Notes: generated from the letters alone by a model not told the origin. A DNA stretch of 64,000 nucleotides from Ehretia macrophylla (GCA_037974665.1 CM075778.1:14931001-14995000); one strand, 5' to 3'. Counted from the stretch's first letter, positions 34,362-46,518 are shown. Made by a program: numbers and translations.

Positions 34362-35463
34362 TGTAAAACCCCGCACGCATTCATGAATCTATTTAAATGG
34401 GTTATAAGTATTAATGTGCGCTTGTATTATCTTACTTACCTTCACAGATTTCTTTGTGCATTCACCTAATTTTACGTGCCTGCTTACTTAGATAAAGTAG
34501 ACATTAGTTAAATATCTTTTAATGCCCTCTATATATATCTTAAATGTTTACTAGGTGCAATAGAAATAAGTTAGAAACTAAGTTAGAGTTATAGGAGTTA
34601 AGTAGAGTAACTTCGGGGTAACATTACAAATATTAGAAAACTTTGGGCCAAAGTGCAATGAACTAAACTTTGACTTAGACACTAAGTAAACTACATAGGA
34701 CTAGGATTACCTTATAAGCTACACTTGAAACACCCGGCTATAGGAAGAAAAGGAAAATGGAAGAATTACAAAGCTAGAAAAATACTTGGGGTCAAATAAC
34801 AAAACTTATAAATTTTTGGGGTCAACTTGTAATTATGGAAAGTTATACTTGGACACCAATTAATCGCTTTAAATCAAGAATTAACTCTCCAAAATCCCAT
34901 TAGAACCCTAAGACTATAAGAAATTAAAAAAGAAAGTCAAGATCAAGAGCTCTTTAAGAATTAGGGGCAAAAGTGGAGACTTTGGAACTTTCGGGGTCAA
35001 ATTTGCAATTATGAGAACTAATACTTGGAGACCAAGTTTGGCATTTTAAAGTGGATATCACATACACTAAATCGTGCAAGGAACACCCCGGTCGAATTAG
35101 AAAAGAAACGGAGAAACTTTTACATTTTAGAGAACATGAAGGGTCAATTAGCAAAACTCACAAACTCTAGGGGCTAAATTACAAATACCAAAAGTTAAAC
35201 TTGGGGCCCAAGATTGCAATTATAAGTAGGATTTAAGTTGGCTAATTACATAATGGGCCTCATAATTAAAGCTAGGCAGATTAGGGGTCAACTTATAAGA
35301 AGAAGAAACAATAAGGACTAAAAGGCAATTAGACAATAGTTTTTAACCTAGCTTCCAATAGGAGTATAAGAAGACTTTTCATCATCTTTTCCTCTTGATA
35401 TGACGCCCCCTCCCCATGAGAGACTAGAGAGCATTTGAGCTTTATTTTGCAAAACCAAAAACC

Positions 35464-36223
35464 TAAAAGGTGCAAGCCAACATACTATATCATGTCACTT
35501 CACATATACTAGTTGGATTCAAGATCGAGAAAGGGATGCATGGATACAAGGATAGGGCCGAAACTAGGCAAGACATATGTCAAAAATTTATAGCAAAGAT
35601 CAACATGCATTCTTTCATATATGTCCATAAACGAGCAAGCCAATCATCATATATCAACTATACGCAATGAAATAACAAGGTCCATAGGTATACATTTCAT
35701 AGAGAACTTGGTAGGTGATGTAGCTTGAAGTTGAAGCTATGGAGTCCTTCTAACTTGAAGGGTCTAGTTGGTCCACAAGCATCCAAAGTCTACCTTCTAC
35801 TTGAAGACAAATATGTGCTAGTATATCTTCAAAGTACTAAGCTATGTGTATGTGGTGTTTGATAAAAAAGAAAAAACTTCTTGAAGATCTTGCAATGGCT
35901 CAAAATACACTTAGCTCAAGGAAGAAGATGAAGTTTTCTCTCTCCTCTATCGCCTTGGCTGAATGTGTATGTATATATGAGAGAGGTTGTCCTTTTGTAT
36001 AATATATAATCCATATTATATGTTATTCTTGCAAAGTTAATTAGCCAATCAAAATTGCTAGCTTGTTTGCAAGATCAAGACAAAGACATGCAAAGCATTG
36101 GATCACAATCATTACAATTGATTGGTAAGATATCAATCTTCTCTCTCCTCCTTGCTATGGCCGAAAAAGTGAGTAGAAGGAGAGAGAAGATTGTCATCCT
36201 TTTATATATATTAAATAATCTCC

Positions 36224-36281
<58 letters not shown>

Positions 36282-36585
36282 CATGCATAACCTTGGATTG
36301 CAATCATTACAATCCAAGGGATACCTTTTTCTCTCTAATGACACTTGGCAAAAAAGTTCTTATCATCAAAAGCAATGGACAAGATTTTTTTGTCTTTATT
36401 CAAAAGTCAATCTCATCCATCCAATTCAAATTCAAATGACTAGGATTGATGACATGGACAATCCTACATCTCACATGCCACATGTCAATGCCTAATCATT
36501 AATTTACCTTTTCACTTGATGACTAGGATGATGACATGACATTTCACAAATTATATCATTATTACACATATACATATATAGACAC

Positions 36586-36625
<40 letters not shown>

Positions 36626-37879
36626 TTTGCCCATTCTAATCTCTATTAGAATAAATACATTGAAACTACTTTTGAACAATTACAGTTTGGCCCCAAAAAT
36701 TTTGGTAATTATAATTTAACCCTAAAACTTTCCAAAATTACACTTTTGGCCCAAATACAAACATTGATGACTCTTAACACTTTAAAGCCACCAACCACAT
36801 TATACAAGCTTCCGGTGAACTTATTCATGATACTTATAAGTGTGTGACCTTCTAGATTCATAATCGCGTACAGATGAGGGACCGATAAACCTCCTTACCT
36901 ATTTCAGAAATGTCTCCGCCATTTACCGAAATACCATTATGCTCATGAGTGACGCACTAGCAATGAAAGTACCATGAGAATGTAAACGATAATGAAGACG
37001 ACGTATTTTATGAATCCATTTAACCGTCGAGAATTAGCGTGCAGTCCAATCCTTCTGTTAAAAATGCCCCGATCAGGAAAGGACCATGAAATGGTTAAAT
37101 CCACCTTCGATACTATGTATAAATCTGAATCGGTGAAACAAGAAATGACTACCATGAAAAAACTCATTTCTATCACTTCATACTTGCCTTGGCCAAGGAC
37201 TTCCTCGTTTAACGATTGATCTCAGATATCATAGGACTTCGCCTCACGTCAGAGGTTAACAGATCCTATCTTGATAATTACCGATCGGTTCATACCACAA
37301 AACTAAAACGCGAAAGGTCGTAACCCACCTAATGGATGACGGGCATTGTCCAGACCCAGTATTTAGCCCCTAATATAACCGGCAACCGCAATTTCTCAAG
37401 TCTGAGGATTAATTTGTACAATTCTATACTAAATAGTAAACTATTAACCTAAAATCATACAGCTTACTATTTATTGTCACATTCAATGATCCATACACTA
37501 ATGAGCACTCATATGTTTATTAGTCCACATCATCATGTTGTTCTGGCATTTCGCACGCCATCCTTTATCATTAACATCACTATGTTAATCAAAGGTAATA
37601 ACATATGATAACCCATACTCGATTATTCTAGTCCCGGTTGAATAATCTGAAGGGCTATGAATCGATTCTTAATGTTTATCATATCGAAGAAAAAGTGTGA
37701 AATATCCTAAGCCATTTTAGAACATTTTTATTCTCGGATAAGCATTAGGGACATATTCATATCAAAGTGGAGAATATGAATATCCTACAAATAACATAGT
37801 TTATAAAACACATAAACATATTCTTATTAAACCCTAATAAGGTCATCTCAAACTATAGCATTAGGGCATATCCCTAACA
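35464..37879 (-). repeat. Solo Angela-like copia LTR inside LTR G
   Basis: 2416 bp with perfect TSD AAACC (35459-35463 and 37880-37884). On the minus strand it starts TGTTAGGGATATGCCC. Its other end reads TAAAAGG on the plus strand; the related LTRs at 45773 and 53624 have TGAAAGG, so the terminal dinucleotide has mutated. It is homologous to 1-1314 and more distantly to 45773-47821. Two TA microsatellites (36225-36277, 36589-36621) lie inside. Confidence 0.9.
36225..36277. repeat. (TA)n microsatellite in solo copia LTR
   Basis: About 53 bases of pure TA repeats; a second shorter TA tract lies at 36589-36621. The repeating Ile-Tyr open frame over it is an artefact. Confidence 0.95.
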
Positions 37880-40168
37880 AAACCAAGGTGAGGGTTCTTT
37901 CAAAATGGTTATTGATGAGATATAAATACATATTTATGGATTTGTGAGGCTTGTATGGTGATATATTAGCTAATCCACGGATGAAAATTGTTTGGATCTT
38001 GATTGTTGAAGATTTAAATCAAAGTTGTGATTGCTGAAATTTTGAATGTTCTTGGATGATGAAGGTTATATCTAGCTATACAAATATGGTTGACTGTTAT
38101 TTATTTAGGTTCCTAGAGGTTGCTTGAATGAATAGGTGTTGTTCTTGATGTTATGGTAGCAAAACATACAAGAATTTTTGGAATAACGTTTTTGGACAGA
38201 TTTGTACAATCAGAAATTTTAGCCTCTTTTTATCGCTGGATGATTTTAGAAAAAATTGAAAACATTTTAGGATGTAGTAGACTCATAGAGGAACATTTCT
38301 TCTGTTGGACAAAACTTGAGAAAAAATCATTTTCATGGTCAAAAACACATGAGACAGTAGGTTACGGGATTTTTGTAAAAATCTGACAGCTCACTGCCTT
38401 AAGTTTCTTTTGTGCATTGAAAATAGTAAACGACCTCCGAATAGAACAAAACTTTCAAAGTAGCCTATAATAGTTAGGAACAACTTTCATGCTTTACAAA
38501 ATGTCAGATTCCATCGTTAAAATGCTCTGAATTTTCTATTCCCAAAATGGTGCAAGGATAGCTTGCAATCTGGACAGATAAACATAGTTGCAAAAATAGG
38601 TTATAACTAAGTCGTTCTAGATCAGAATTGAGTGTTTCTTGATTCCAAAATTATCTACACTTGAAGAGATTTAAGTCTATACAAAAAACAGAATAATTGA
38701 AGTCCGGGAAGATAGTTAACTGATTTGCTAAATTTGGGTCAATGCTCTTAGGAGAATTAGATAAGTTCTAATGCTTAGCGTATTTGACAAAATGGCTAAG
38801 TTGCTTGTTCCTACTAATGTGCAATGATATTATATAACTTCTGGTTATGTTAAGACACTTGTGTGAACATTTATATGGATTATATTGATAATTACCCGGT
38901 TGCTATAAATGTATAACTATGTAAATGTTTTGAACTCGATGCTTTTCTAAATGCTATAAATGATCATATTATGTGAACTTGGATTGGTATTGGTGTTAAA
39001 AGGGGTTGCAACCACCTATTCTTGACATGGTAGTGTGCATACTACGCTGGACATTCTCGGGGTGTCGGTGATCTTATGTCTACCATGGTCCTATTCCCAT
39101 CTCGCTTGGGAACATTGATTTCCTTAAAGAATCAGGTCATAGGTTTGAGTATTGTCCCGAATACTCTATTGGGGAGATAAGGAAGGAGATGTTGAACATC
39201 TCAATTAATAGCGAGGTATGCCACCTCCACCGCTTGATATATGATATATAATCACCCTCTCACTTGGGGGCATTGACTTCCTCGGAGATGTTAGAAAGAG
39301 TAAGTTATTTCTTACTTAGTATGTAATATATGACTTGAATATGTATACTTGAATTGTTTCTTGACTTTAGATCTTACGTGCATTGCATCTACAGATTTAT
39401 AAAAAAGGTTTATGAAAAGAAAATATGTATTTGAAAACCCTTCCCAGAATCCCTCCTCGCTGAGCTTAGTGTTGTTATAAGCTCACCCTCATTTTTTCCC
39501 CCTTTCAGGTATAAGTGAGCCGGAGTACAATATTTGATGATTGTGTGCTAAGGGAAAATATGTTCGTGGCTTTAAACTCTAGTGATGAAGTTTGTATAAT
39601 ATGTGGTATTTGAATTAATATAATAGTTAGATGTCACACTTATATATAAGTTTTTGGTTATACAAATGATATATGCTTTACTTTGGAATTAGATTATTGA
39701 TTTAATATGTGTTGGGCGAATTATATTGTGTTGTTAGGATTTGGGATTGAGGAGTTGTAGTGAAAGATTTGAAGTTGTCGGTTGAGGCTTTTCTGTTTGT
39801 AGGTTAAAACTGGAATATCCAAAATACAACCATTGTGCTGCCTAATTTTTGAGAAAACTATTAATAGGCTAAAAATTTGACTAAGTACGGATTGGTAATT
39901 GAATCAACTAAGCCATAACCAGATTTAGTCCCTCGGCTAGAGTAATTGAAATTTTGTAACTTGGAATTTAGCAATTGGAAAGTAGTTGTTTTAATAGTCT
40001 TGAAAATTTGAGTTGTGGTTAATAGTGTTCAGGCTATTATAATTGTGCCTTAGCGGACTTAGGCAGAGCGATCTTCTTAAGGCTGTGGCATCACGATCCC
40101 AGGAATGTTGGTGGTTTATTCATGGTATTAGAGATTATATTAGCGATTGAAAAATTGGGGTCGTGACA

Positions 40169-40371
40169 CTATTAATCTCTCTAAAAAACATTCTTGAACT
40201 AAACACATTGACATTAGGCACCACTTTTTACGTGATCAAGTGCAAAAAAATGATATTGAACTTGAATTTGTTGATTCATTACATCAATTAGTCAATATTT
40301 TCACTAAACCTTTGAATGAAGATCAATTTTGTGCTATTAGGAGAGATTTGGGCATGCAAAAACCATTGTGA
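40169..40371 (+). pseudogene. RNase H C-terminal end, SIRE-like
   Basis: After the solo LTR the RNase H frame resumes within the same codon region and reads TKHIDIRHHFLRDQV, DIELEFVDSLHQLVNIFTKPL and GMQKPL, ending in TGA at 40369-40371, the normal end of copia pol. One stop lies before TKHID. This continuity proves that 34362-40168 is an insertion. Confidence 0.9.
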
Positions 40372-40706
40372 ATTGCGAAAAACTTTTTGAAAACAACTCA
40401 AAAATCTAAAAAACTGTAGATCTGGACGAGGGTGTCTCTGGACCCCTCGATCGGATCATGCGTAGTCCTTACTACCACCCATCTGGACGAGACCATCCAG
40501 ATGAGGCAATAGGGAATCCGGTGCTTCAGATCGCTTGCATCTAGGGCTTTAAATGCAATATTTTTCATTCTTTTTCATTTTAACATTCAATCTTTTAAAA
40601 CCCTAACCCCAAACTCGAAATTTCTCTCTTTCCATCTTCAAAATGTTTTTTTTCTTCCAAAATACTCTCTTAAATAACATACCCACTTCCCAAATCTTCA
40701 TTAATC

Positions 40707-41967
40707 ATGGCCCCAAAGAAATCCACCAAGAGATCAAGAACTACTCAAAGGGCTTCTCCTTCTTTATACCCAAAGAACAAGGTACTTTGGGGGAAAATCA
40801 TTAATGAAAAAGCTTTTGAAGGTACTCATGTGCTTGAACTTTTTGATTATCAAGGTTGGATTCCTTCATTGAGATTTCATGATTGTTCTTGTGAGTTATA
40901 GGTTAGAGAGTTCTATGCAAATCTTCAACCCCTTACTCCCTCATTTACGTTACATAGCTATGTTAATCATCATGAAGTTGACATTACAACTAGTACCATT
41001 GCAACCTTCTTGAATGTTCCAAATGTGGGTATTAAAGCCTTTTCTAGAAAAGATTGGCCTAATGATCTTTCTCAAGAAATAAAAGATGACGTGTCTAACT
41101 TTATATAGGATGGAGTAATTGTACCTCGTACTAGTAGAATGCATAAAATAATGGACTTGCATGCTGAAAAACGTCTCATGATGCACCTTATGATGGAAGT
41201 TATAGTTCTTAGGCGGATTAACGATAGGTTTATTCCAAAATTTGCTGCATATATATTGTACTTGATGTATCAAAGGGGGTTGATTTGTTTTCCTTACATA
41301 ATGATCTACCATCTTGCTCATACCAAGGAAAATAAAAACTCTTTTGCCTATAGTTTTCCTTTGTGTCGTATCTTTGAGCTTCTTGACATTGCTTATGTTG
41401 GTGTTACTGGTCATCTTTATGACTATACATTTAAACTTGATATGGGATCACTTAACTGCATGAAAATGGTAATCCTAAATCATAGGATTGTTGAGCTCTA
41501 TGAACTTACTGTTGCCAAAGGAAAAAAGGGTCAAGGGTAGTAGTGCCCAAGGTGAAGGTAATAATAAATCAATGAATGATGATGAAGACATAGATGACTC
41601 TAGTGATGATAAAGAAGAAGGGGATGATCTTGATGACTCGGATGACGATCCTATTGTCTCAGAAACTCAAACAAAACATCAGGATGACGTTAGAGGTTCT
41701 AGGAATATTGACAGTCATGATGTTTTGGGTGGAACTAGTGGTTCAAATACGATACCTCAGGGATCGTTTGATGAAATGCTCCAGCATATGTGTGACATGA
41801 GTATGTGACAACAGAATTTGGAGAAACTTCTCAAAGCTCATCAAGAAAGCACCACAAGAGGCTTTGCAATCTTATCTACCCAAATAAAGAAGGTTGAGAA
41901 AGTTTTTAACAAGAGTGTTGATGATGTTGAGAGTGAATTGGCAGCAATCCTCACTAAGAAAAAATGA
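40707..41967 (+). pseudogene. Env-like accessory ORF of SIRE-type element
   Basis: ATG at 40707 (APKKSTKRSRTTQR, basic N-terminus). Stops at 40899 and 41107, both in frame; the frame then stays open to 41540. Readable blocks: VREFYANLQPL, a beta-rich stretch, TIATFLNVPNVG, then LHAEKRLMMHLMMEVIVLRR, FIPKFAAYILYLMYQRG, LPYxxxIYHLAH-type and FPLCRIFELLDI. This pattern resembles the 'putative plant transposon protein' domain (Transposase_32 type) found in extra ORFs of SIRE and Athila elements. After a frameshift (41488-41808, then to 41967) there is a highly acidic Asp/Glu segment and a coiled-coil-like end (QIKKVEKVFNKSVDDVESEL). Function is unknown; no clear signal peptide or transmembrane segment. 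Confidence 0.7.
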
Positions 41968-42491
41968 TTCTCATACTTGCCTCACAAGAGGTTTTAGATT
42001 TCTTTTCTTTTTGCACTCTTATTTTCAAGACACTATGCATGCTTGGTTGTCACTTTTTTTTTTATCTTGACTGTCTTGCTCTTATTTGACATTAGTCATG
42101 CCTCTATTTCATAACTCTACTTTCAAATGCCCTGTTGCTCTACTCTAAAAAATGGGTTGCCTTGTTATATTCACTCTACTTTGAAATGATTTTGGCTCGA
42201 GTTTGATGATGGCAAAGGGGAGAAATTACATAGTAAAGGGATCATATATAGTAACGGGGAACATGTAAATTGATATGCATATAGTAAGGGGGAGGCACTT
42301 TCTTTTCTTGCTATTTCTTACTATTGTCTTCATTATGTAAAGGGGAACATATATAGTAAGGGGGAGCATGTAAATTGATATTCGTATAAGTAGGGGGAGG
42401 CACTTTTTTTTCTTGTTATTTCTAACTAATGCCTTAATAAGCCTTAATATGCTTTCATATTGTACTTAAGCTTGTAAGATTTTGTCGTCAT
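41968..42491 (+). repeat. 3' non-coding region with duplicated polypurine-like tracts
   Basis: A unit of about 105-115 bp is tandemly repeated (42243-42345 and 42346-42450), each with GGGGAACATGTAAATTG-like and AGTAAGGGGGAG motifs. In all, six G-rich polypurine-like tracts occur at 42211, 42251, 42283, 42338, 42356 and 42390 before the true tract at 42494. Confidence 0.75.
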
Positions 42492-42493
42492 AA

Positions 42494-42507
42494 AAAAAGG
42501 GAGAGAT
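42494..42507 (+). promoter_or_regulatory. Polypurine tract of the SIRE-like element
   Basis: AAAAAGGGAGAGAT lies directly before the 3' LTR start TGTTATCCTGAAGG at 42508. Primes plus-strand cDNA synthesis. Confidence 0.85.
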
Positions 42508-43852
42508 TGTTATCCTGAAGGCTTTCACTCTATATTTTGATAACAACAAAATCCTAATTTCTGACTAATCTTGCACTCTCTAAGTAATTTGCTTAAAGAA
42601 TTAGTCAAGCTTTTGGAGACTCAGACAAGGTTCATATAATGAAGTTCAAAGTTCACTATATGAAGAATAAAGATTCAAACAAGAATAAAGCTCAAGGTTC
42701 AATCAAGGATTACTCATGAAGCTCTCACCATATGAAAAATGAAGATAAACTTGACGAGAGAGTCATAAGGAATGAGAAGTGGCTTCATAAGAGGTACCGG
42801 TACTTTTCTTGTAAGATGCCTAAGTTTTGCATTATGTTATGCTCAAGATGGTAATCTTTTCAAAATACCTTTTGCCCCTAACTCTAAAAGGTTTCAAAAA
42901 GGTTTTTGAACAACTTATCTCTTTATCGGTAAAAATGCATTTTAGTTCGAAAGTCCCTTTGAAAATGTCGTTTCGGATCACATTGCAAAAGCAGCAAAAA
43001 TGTTAAAAGTGATCCGGACTCGGGACTCGGTCGAGGCACTCGACCGGACCTTATCATATGGATGAATTACAATGGTTGCTTGGCATGGTCCGGACGAGGC
43101 ACTCGACCGGACCTTCTCGACCGGATGGTGCCAAGTGATAATCCGGACGAGGGACCCGGTTAAAGCACTCGACTGGACCCCTCGACTGGATAATACTGAG
43201 TTTAAAAAAACTAGTTGTTATTTTGACCGTTGGGACCTTTCTTTAAAGCGACAACCACCCCTCATTTGCAAAATAACATTCCAACTTCAAGCATTAAATT
43301 CTAAGCTATAAAAAGGCTTAATTACACATTTATTGCTACAAATCTTTAGCTAACACTTGCAAATCATTGAGCAATCAAAGATCTTCATTTGTATTATTCA
43401 ATTCTTGAGGAGTTAACCTTTGTACTTACTTTTTATATTTTTCAAAGCTTGTATACACTCTAGATCTATAGCCTTGAGAGAATCATTGTATAAAGAGTGT
43501 TCAAATCTTCTTTGTGAATTCAAAGAAGAAGAAGAAGTTCATACAACTCTTGTGGATTCAAGAGAACTTGTATTGTTGGTTTTTGCTTCACCAACTTTTG
43601 AAGAAGCAAAACTAATGGAGCTAGTGGAAATCCTAAAGGGAAGTGACCTTAGGTGGTGGATTAAATTAGCGAACCACCCTAAATCATTGTGTTCATCTTC
43701 TATCCTTTTTATTTCCTTGCTTTCATTTTTGTGCACTCTACGTGTTTGATAATTTGTTTTCTTCATATAAATTGCTTATATTAAGAATTTTAATTGGTAA
43801 TGGTTAGCTATATACTTAATTCACCCCTCTCTTAAGCATATTTGCCTTAATA
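42508..43852 (+). repeat. 3' LTR of the SIRE-like element
   Basis: 1345 bp, start TGTTATCC, end ...TTAATA (the usual CA mutated) before TSD CATAG. Noticeably diverged from the 5' LTR, so the insertion is old. Contains the perfect inverted repeat GGTCGAGGCACTCGACC at 43029-43045 and further CTCGACCGGACC motifs to 43195. Confidence 0.9.
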
Positions 43853-44752
43853 CATAGATCACATCTATTGTGGTCTAGTTCAATACATGACACGTGAACT
43901 AACAAGATGAGTCTGAAAAGTCCTTCAATGACCAGGGAAAGTCACCCTAAGTATAGGAGACTCTCTTGTTATAACTTATACCATAGTGAAGTGTCCAGCT
44001 CCACTACTCTGTTATGAATTATATTTATGTGAACAAGTAATTATGACTTGGACCTTTTGTACGTAACCACCCATACCCAAGTCACTCACTTGAACAAATG
44101 GGCCTTAATACATACAAATTTATACAATAATGAGAGAAACCAAGCTCTAGGACTATAATAATACTTATCGTCAAATGCGAATATCCAGAGTATACAAAGA
44201 TAAATGTGCCAATGATCTATAATGTTATACCATAGACCTTTCATCCAATTTTTCATTAAACTTAATGAAGAGTGACATACACATACTTTCAATGCAACTA
44301 ATAATCTCACAAAACATTAAAACTCACATTGATATATTAAAATACCCTTATATTCTTTCTAAATTTTCTTTCATTCATTTTTTTTCATTTTCACCCAATT
44401 CTTCCTCACCTCTACCACATCCCACCATTTCATATATCTACCATAAATAATTTTAGATACTCAACATTAATAATCTTTTGAAAATCGTCATAGTCTATAA
44501 ATAATTTTCATATAGGAATTGAAAGATTGGCTTTTAAATTAAATCCTATTTTTTTTCAAAGTTTCATAACGTTAAATGGTTATTGTTGTGTAGTTTGATG
44601 GATTTTCGTGCTAATAAATTCGTTGCTGGCTGGTTGTTGTAGTGACAGAGGTAGTTGATGAAGATGGTGAGAGAAATGGCGGAGATGGAGTGAAGTGGTG
44701 GCTACTTTAATGCAAAAGAAAATATATAATATTTTGTGCTCCACAAACACTA

Positions 44753-44920
44753 AGGAGTGCATACAGCTTAATGGTTAAGTAACTTATGAGCAAGGTGAAT
44801 GATGTAGGTTCAAACTTCCATAATGGCAAAATTTATTTTAAACTCAGACCTCTGTTTTGGTTTATTAGTCTGGCTTGCCACATGGCGTTATTTTATTGGT
44901 AGAATTTTTTAAAAAAATGA
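44753..44920 (+). mobile_element. Possible tRNA-derived SINE
   Basis: A box-A-like CTTAATGGTTAAGT (44767-44780) and a box-B-like AGGTTCAAACTTCC (44805-44818) are about 25 bp apart, the spacing of an RNA polymerase III promoter in plant SINEs. The sequence does not fold as a tRNA. Ends are not clear; an A-rich run follows at 44908-44917. Weak evidence without a second copy. Confidence 0.35.
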
Positions 44921-45450
44921 TGTTATTTTGAGTCATCTTCAACCTTAAATCTATAGAATTTTAGACTATGAAAAAGAACTTTAAAAATTCATAGCTTTTT
45001 CATTTTTGTTCAAATTGTATAAAACTTGAAGCATTAGATTTATAATTTTAAGTAGAATGAAAAGAAATAAACTTTATTATGAAATTGTTTTGATCAAAAT
45101 ATCATTAATGTGATTCATAATAATGAACAAAATTTGAAAAGCTAAATAAAATTACAAGGCATTTTTATTTAATGGGGGTAATTTGGTCTTTTATAGCTTT
45201 TAACTAGCAAAGTTTAACAGATGTTTGGATTGGGGAAAGTGTGCAACATTGTGTATATAATACATGGGCTTCTACTCCACTTTTGAAAATACGGGGTTTA
45301 TTATGCAACTTTTGCAAAATACAAGAGGGTATGGTGTATTTTACTCGTTATTTTATAACACTAGAGTTAAATGTGAGAAAGTCTTAGTTATCATAGAAGG
45401 GTACTAGGTGAGCATGTAATGGTTAATGTATTTCTTTGACATTATTGCTT

Positions 45451-45755
45451 TAGGCTCTGTTTGGCCTAATTTTTAGATACTCAAAAGTGCTTCATGTGAG
45501 TTTAGAAACTGAATTAACTTGATTGGCCTATTTTTAAAAGTGCTTTTAAGTAAAAGCTAAAGCTGAAAAAAGCTAAACAAAACGAGAAGCTCCAAATTGG
45601 AGTTTTTCAAAAAAGGCATTTGCGAAACTGGTTTACACATTGCGAGAAGTTGGTTTTTTTTTTCAAATATACCCCTCCATATTTTTTAAAGTCTGATATT
45701 ACCCTCAATTTTTTTAAAAGCTCAACGTTGCCTAACACATTCTAAACAGTCAACG
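45451..45755. mobile_element. Possible MITE
   Basis: Begins GGCTCTGTTTGGCC, a form common at termini of plant non-autonomous DNA transposons, continues with the typical AAAAGTGCTTTTAAGTAAAAGC and GAGAAGCTCCAAATTGGAG inverted segments and ends near CTAAACAGTCAACGGC, an imperfect inverse of the start. TSD not identifiable. Confidence 0.35.
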
Positions 45756-45772
45756 GCTTTTGTTCAACATCA

Positions 45773-46441
45773 TGAAAGGACCATCTCAAGGATCATGGAG
45801 ATAACATACCTAATAAACAAGAAAGTTCCATGGCTAGAATTTCAAAAATTTCTATAACAAAGCTATGTACATCCATAAACCCTAGTCTTGATTTCATATG
45901 ATTAACAAGGTACAAACATATATATATATACATCTATATATATATAAAGCATATAGATAAACAAGGTATACCTCTTGTGGATCTTAGCAAAGGAGATGAA
46001 TGATTCAAGTTCAAGCTTTGACAAAACCTCCCACAAGTGCAAGAGCCCTAGGTTGTCCACACAAGCTTGAATGTGTTTCCTTAACCACCCAAGAAGATGT
46101 GCTAGCCTACTTGGTGATATTGAATAAACAAGAAGAAGAGTGGAGAGCAAAACAAATTTTCCCTCTTATTTTCCTATGCCTTGGTCGAAAAAACCATAGA
46201 GATGACATAGAAGATGATATTTTGCATATATTATCTTGTTTTGTATATTGTATATGTGTATGTATTGTATATTGTGTAGTATCTAGGAGACAAGGCTTAG
46301 TGGATTATGACACACTTCACAAGAGCCACTCATCTTGTCTCCTTTTAATCTTAGCTATTCAATTCAACAACCAAAGGCCAAGCAAGTGATGCGGAGCACT
46401 CCTAGCCAAGCATTTGGCATCTTTCACTTTATGAGATTAAT

Positions 46442-46499
<58 letters not shown>

Positions 46500-46518
46500 C
46501 ACACACACACACCCACAT

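Larger units (their letters stand above)
34362..40168 (+). repeat. Solo gypsy-type LTR G inserted in SIRE RNase H, itself interrupted
   Basis: Starts TGTAAAACCCCGC and ends GGGGTCGTGACA, with perfect TSD CTATT at 34357-34361 and 40169-40173. It contains a copia-type solo LTR (35464-37879); without it and its duplicated TSD the LTR is about 3.39 kb, the longest gypsy LTR here. Landmarks shared with the other gypsy LTRs: donor-like AAGGTGAGGG at 37885, hairpin TGAGCTTA/TAAGCTCA at 39461-39485, acceptor-like TTTCAGG at 39503. The short frame after the acceptor begins GISEPEY but stops after nine codons. Confidence 0.92.
25689..43852 (+). mobile_element. SIRE/Maximus-like Ty1/copia element with nested solo LTRs
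   Basis: Direct LTRs 25689-27010 and 42508-43852, perfect TSD CATAG (25684-25688, 43853-43857). Order gag, protease, integrase, RT, RNase H identifies Ty1/copia; two zinc knuckles, a coiled-coil gag tail, an extra ORF after RNase H and multiple polypurine-like tracts point to the SIRE/Maximus group. It is cut by solo LTRs at 27650-30242 and 34362-40168; subtracting them and their duplicated TSDs leaves about 9.75 kb, normal for this group. All ORFs are broken, and the LTR ends have decayed (TG to TA at 25689, CA to TA at 43851). Confidence 0.92.
43858..45767. other. Older AT-rich sequence, no gene
   Basis: The target DNA of the SIRE-like insertion. 43858-44240 continues 25559-25683 and may itself be part of an old copia LTR (I cannot name it). 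44250-45450 is AT-rich without conserved coding. Possible small transposable elements are listed separately. Confidence 0.5.

Noticed and set aside
36055..36495. Open frame with Ile-Tyr repeats; likewise 46335-46592 and 56681-56923
   Set aside because: Produced by TA and CA microsatellites inside LTRs.
44580..44762. Host gene fragments in the AT-rich spacer
   Set aside because: Open frames there are short, without domains, codon bias or splice context.
44767..44818. tRNA gene
   Set aside because: Box A and box B resemblance only; no cloverleaf or acceptor stem, so listed as a possible SINE.
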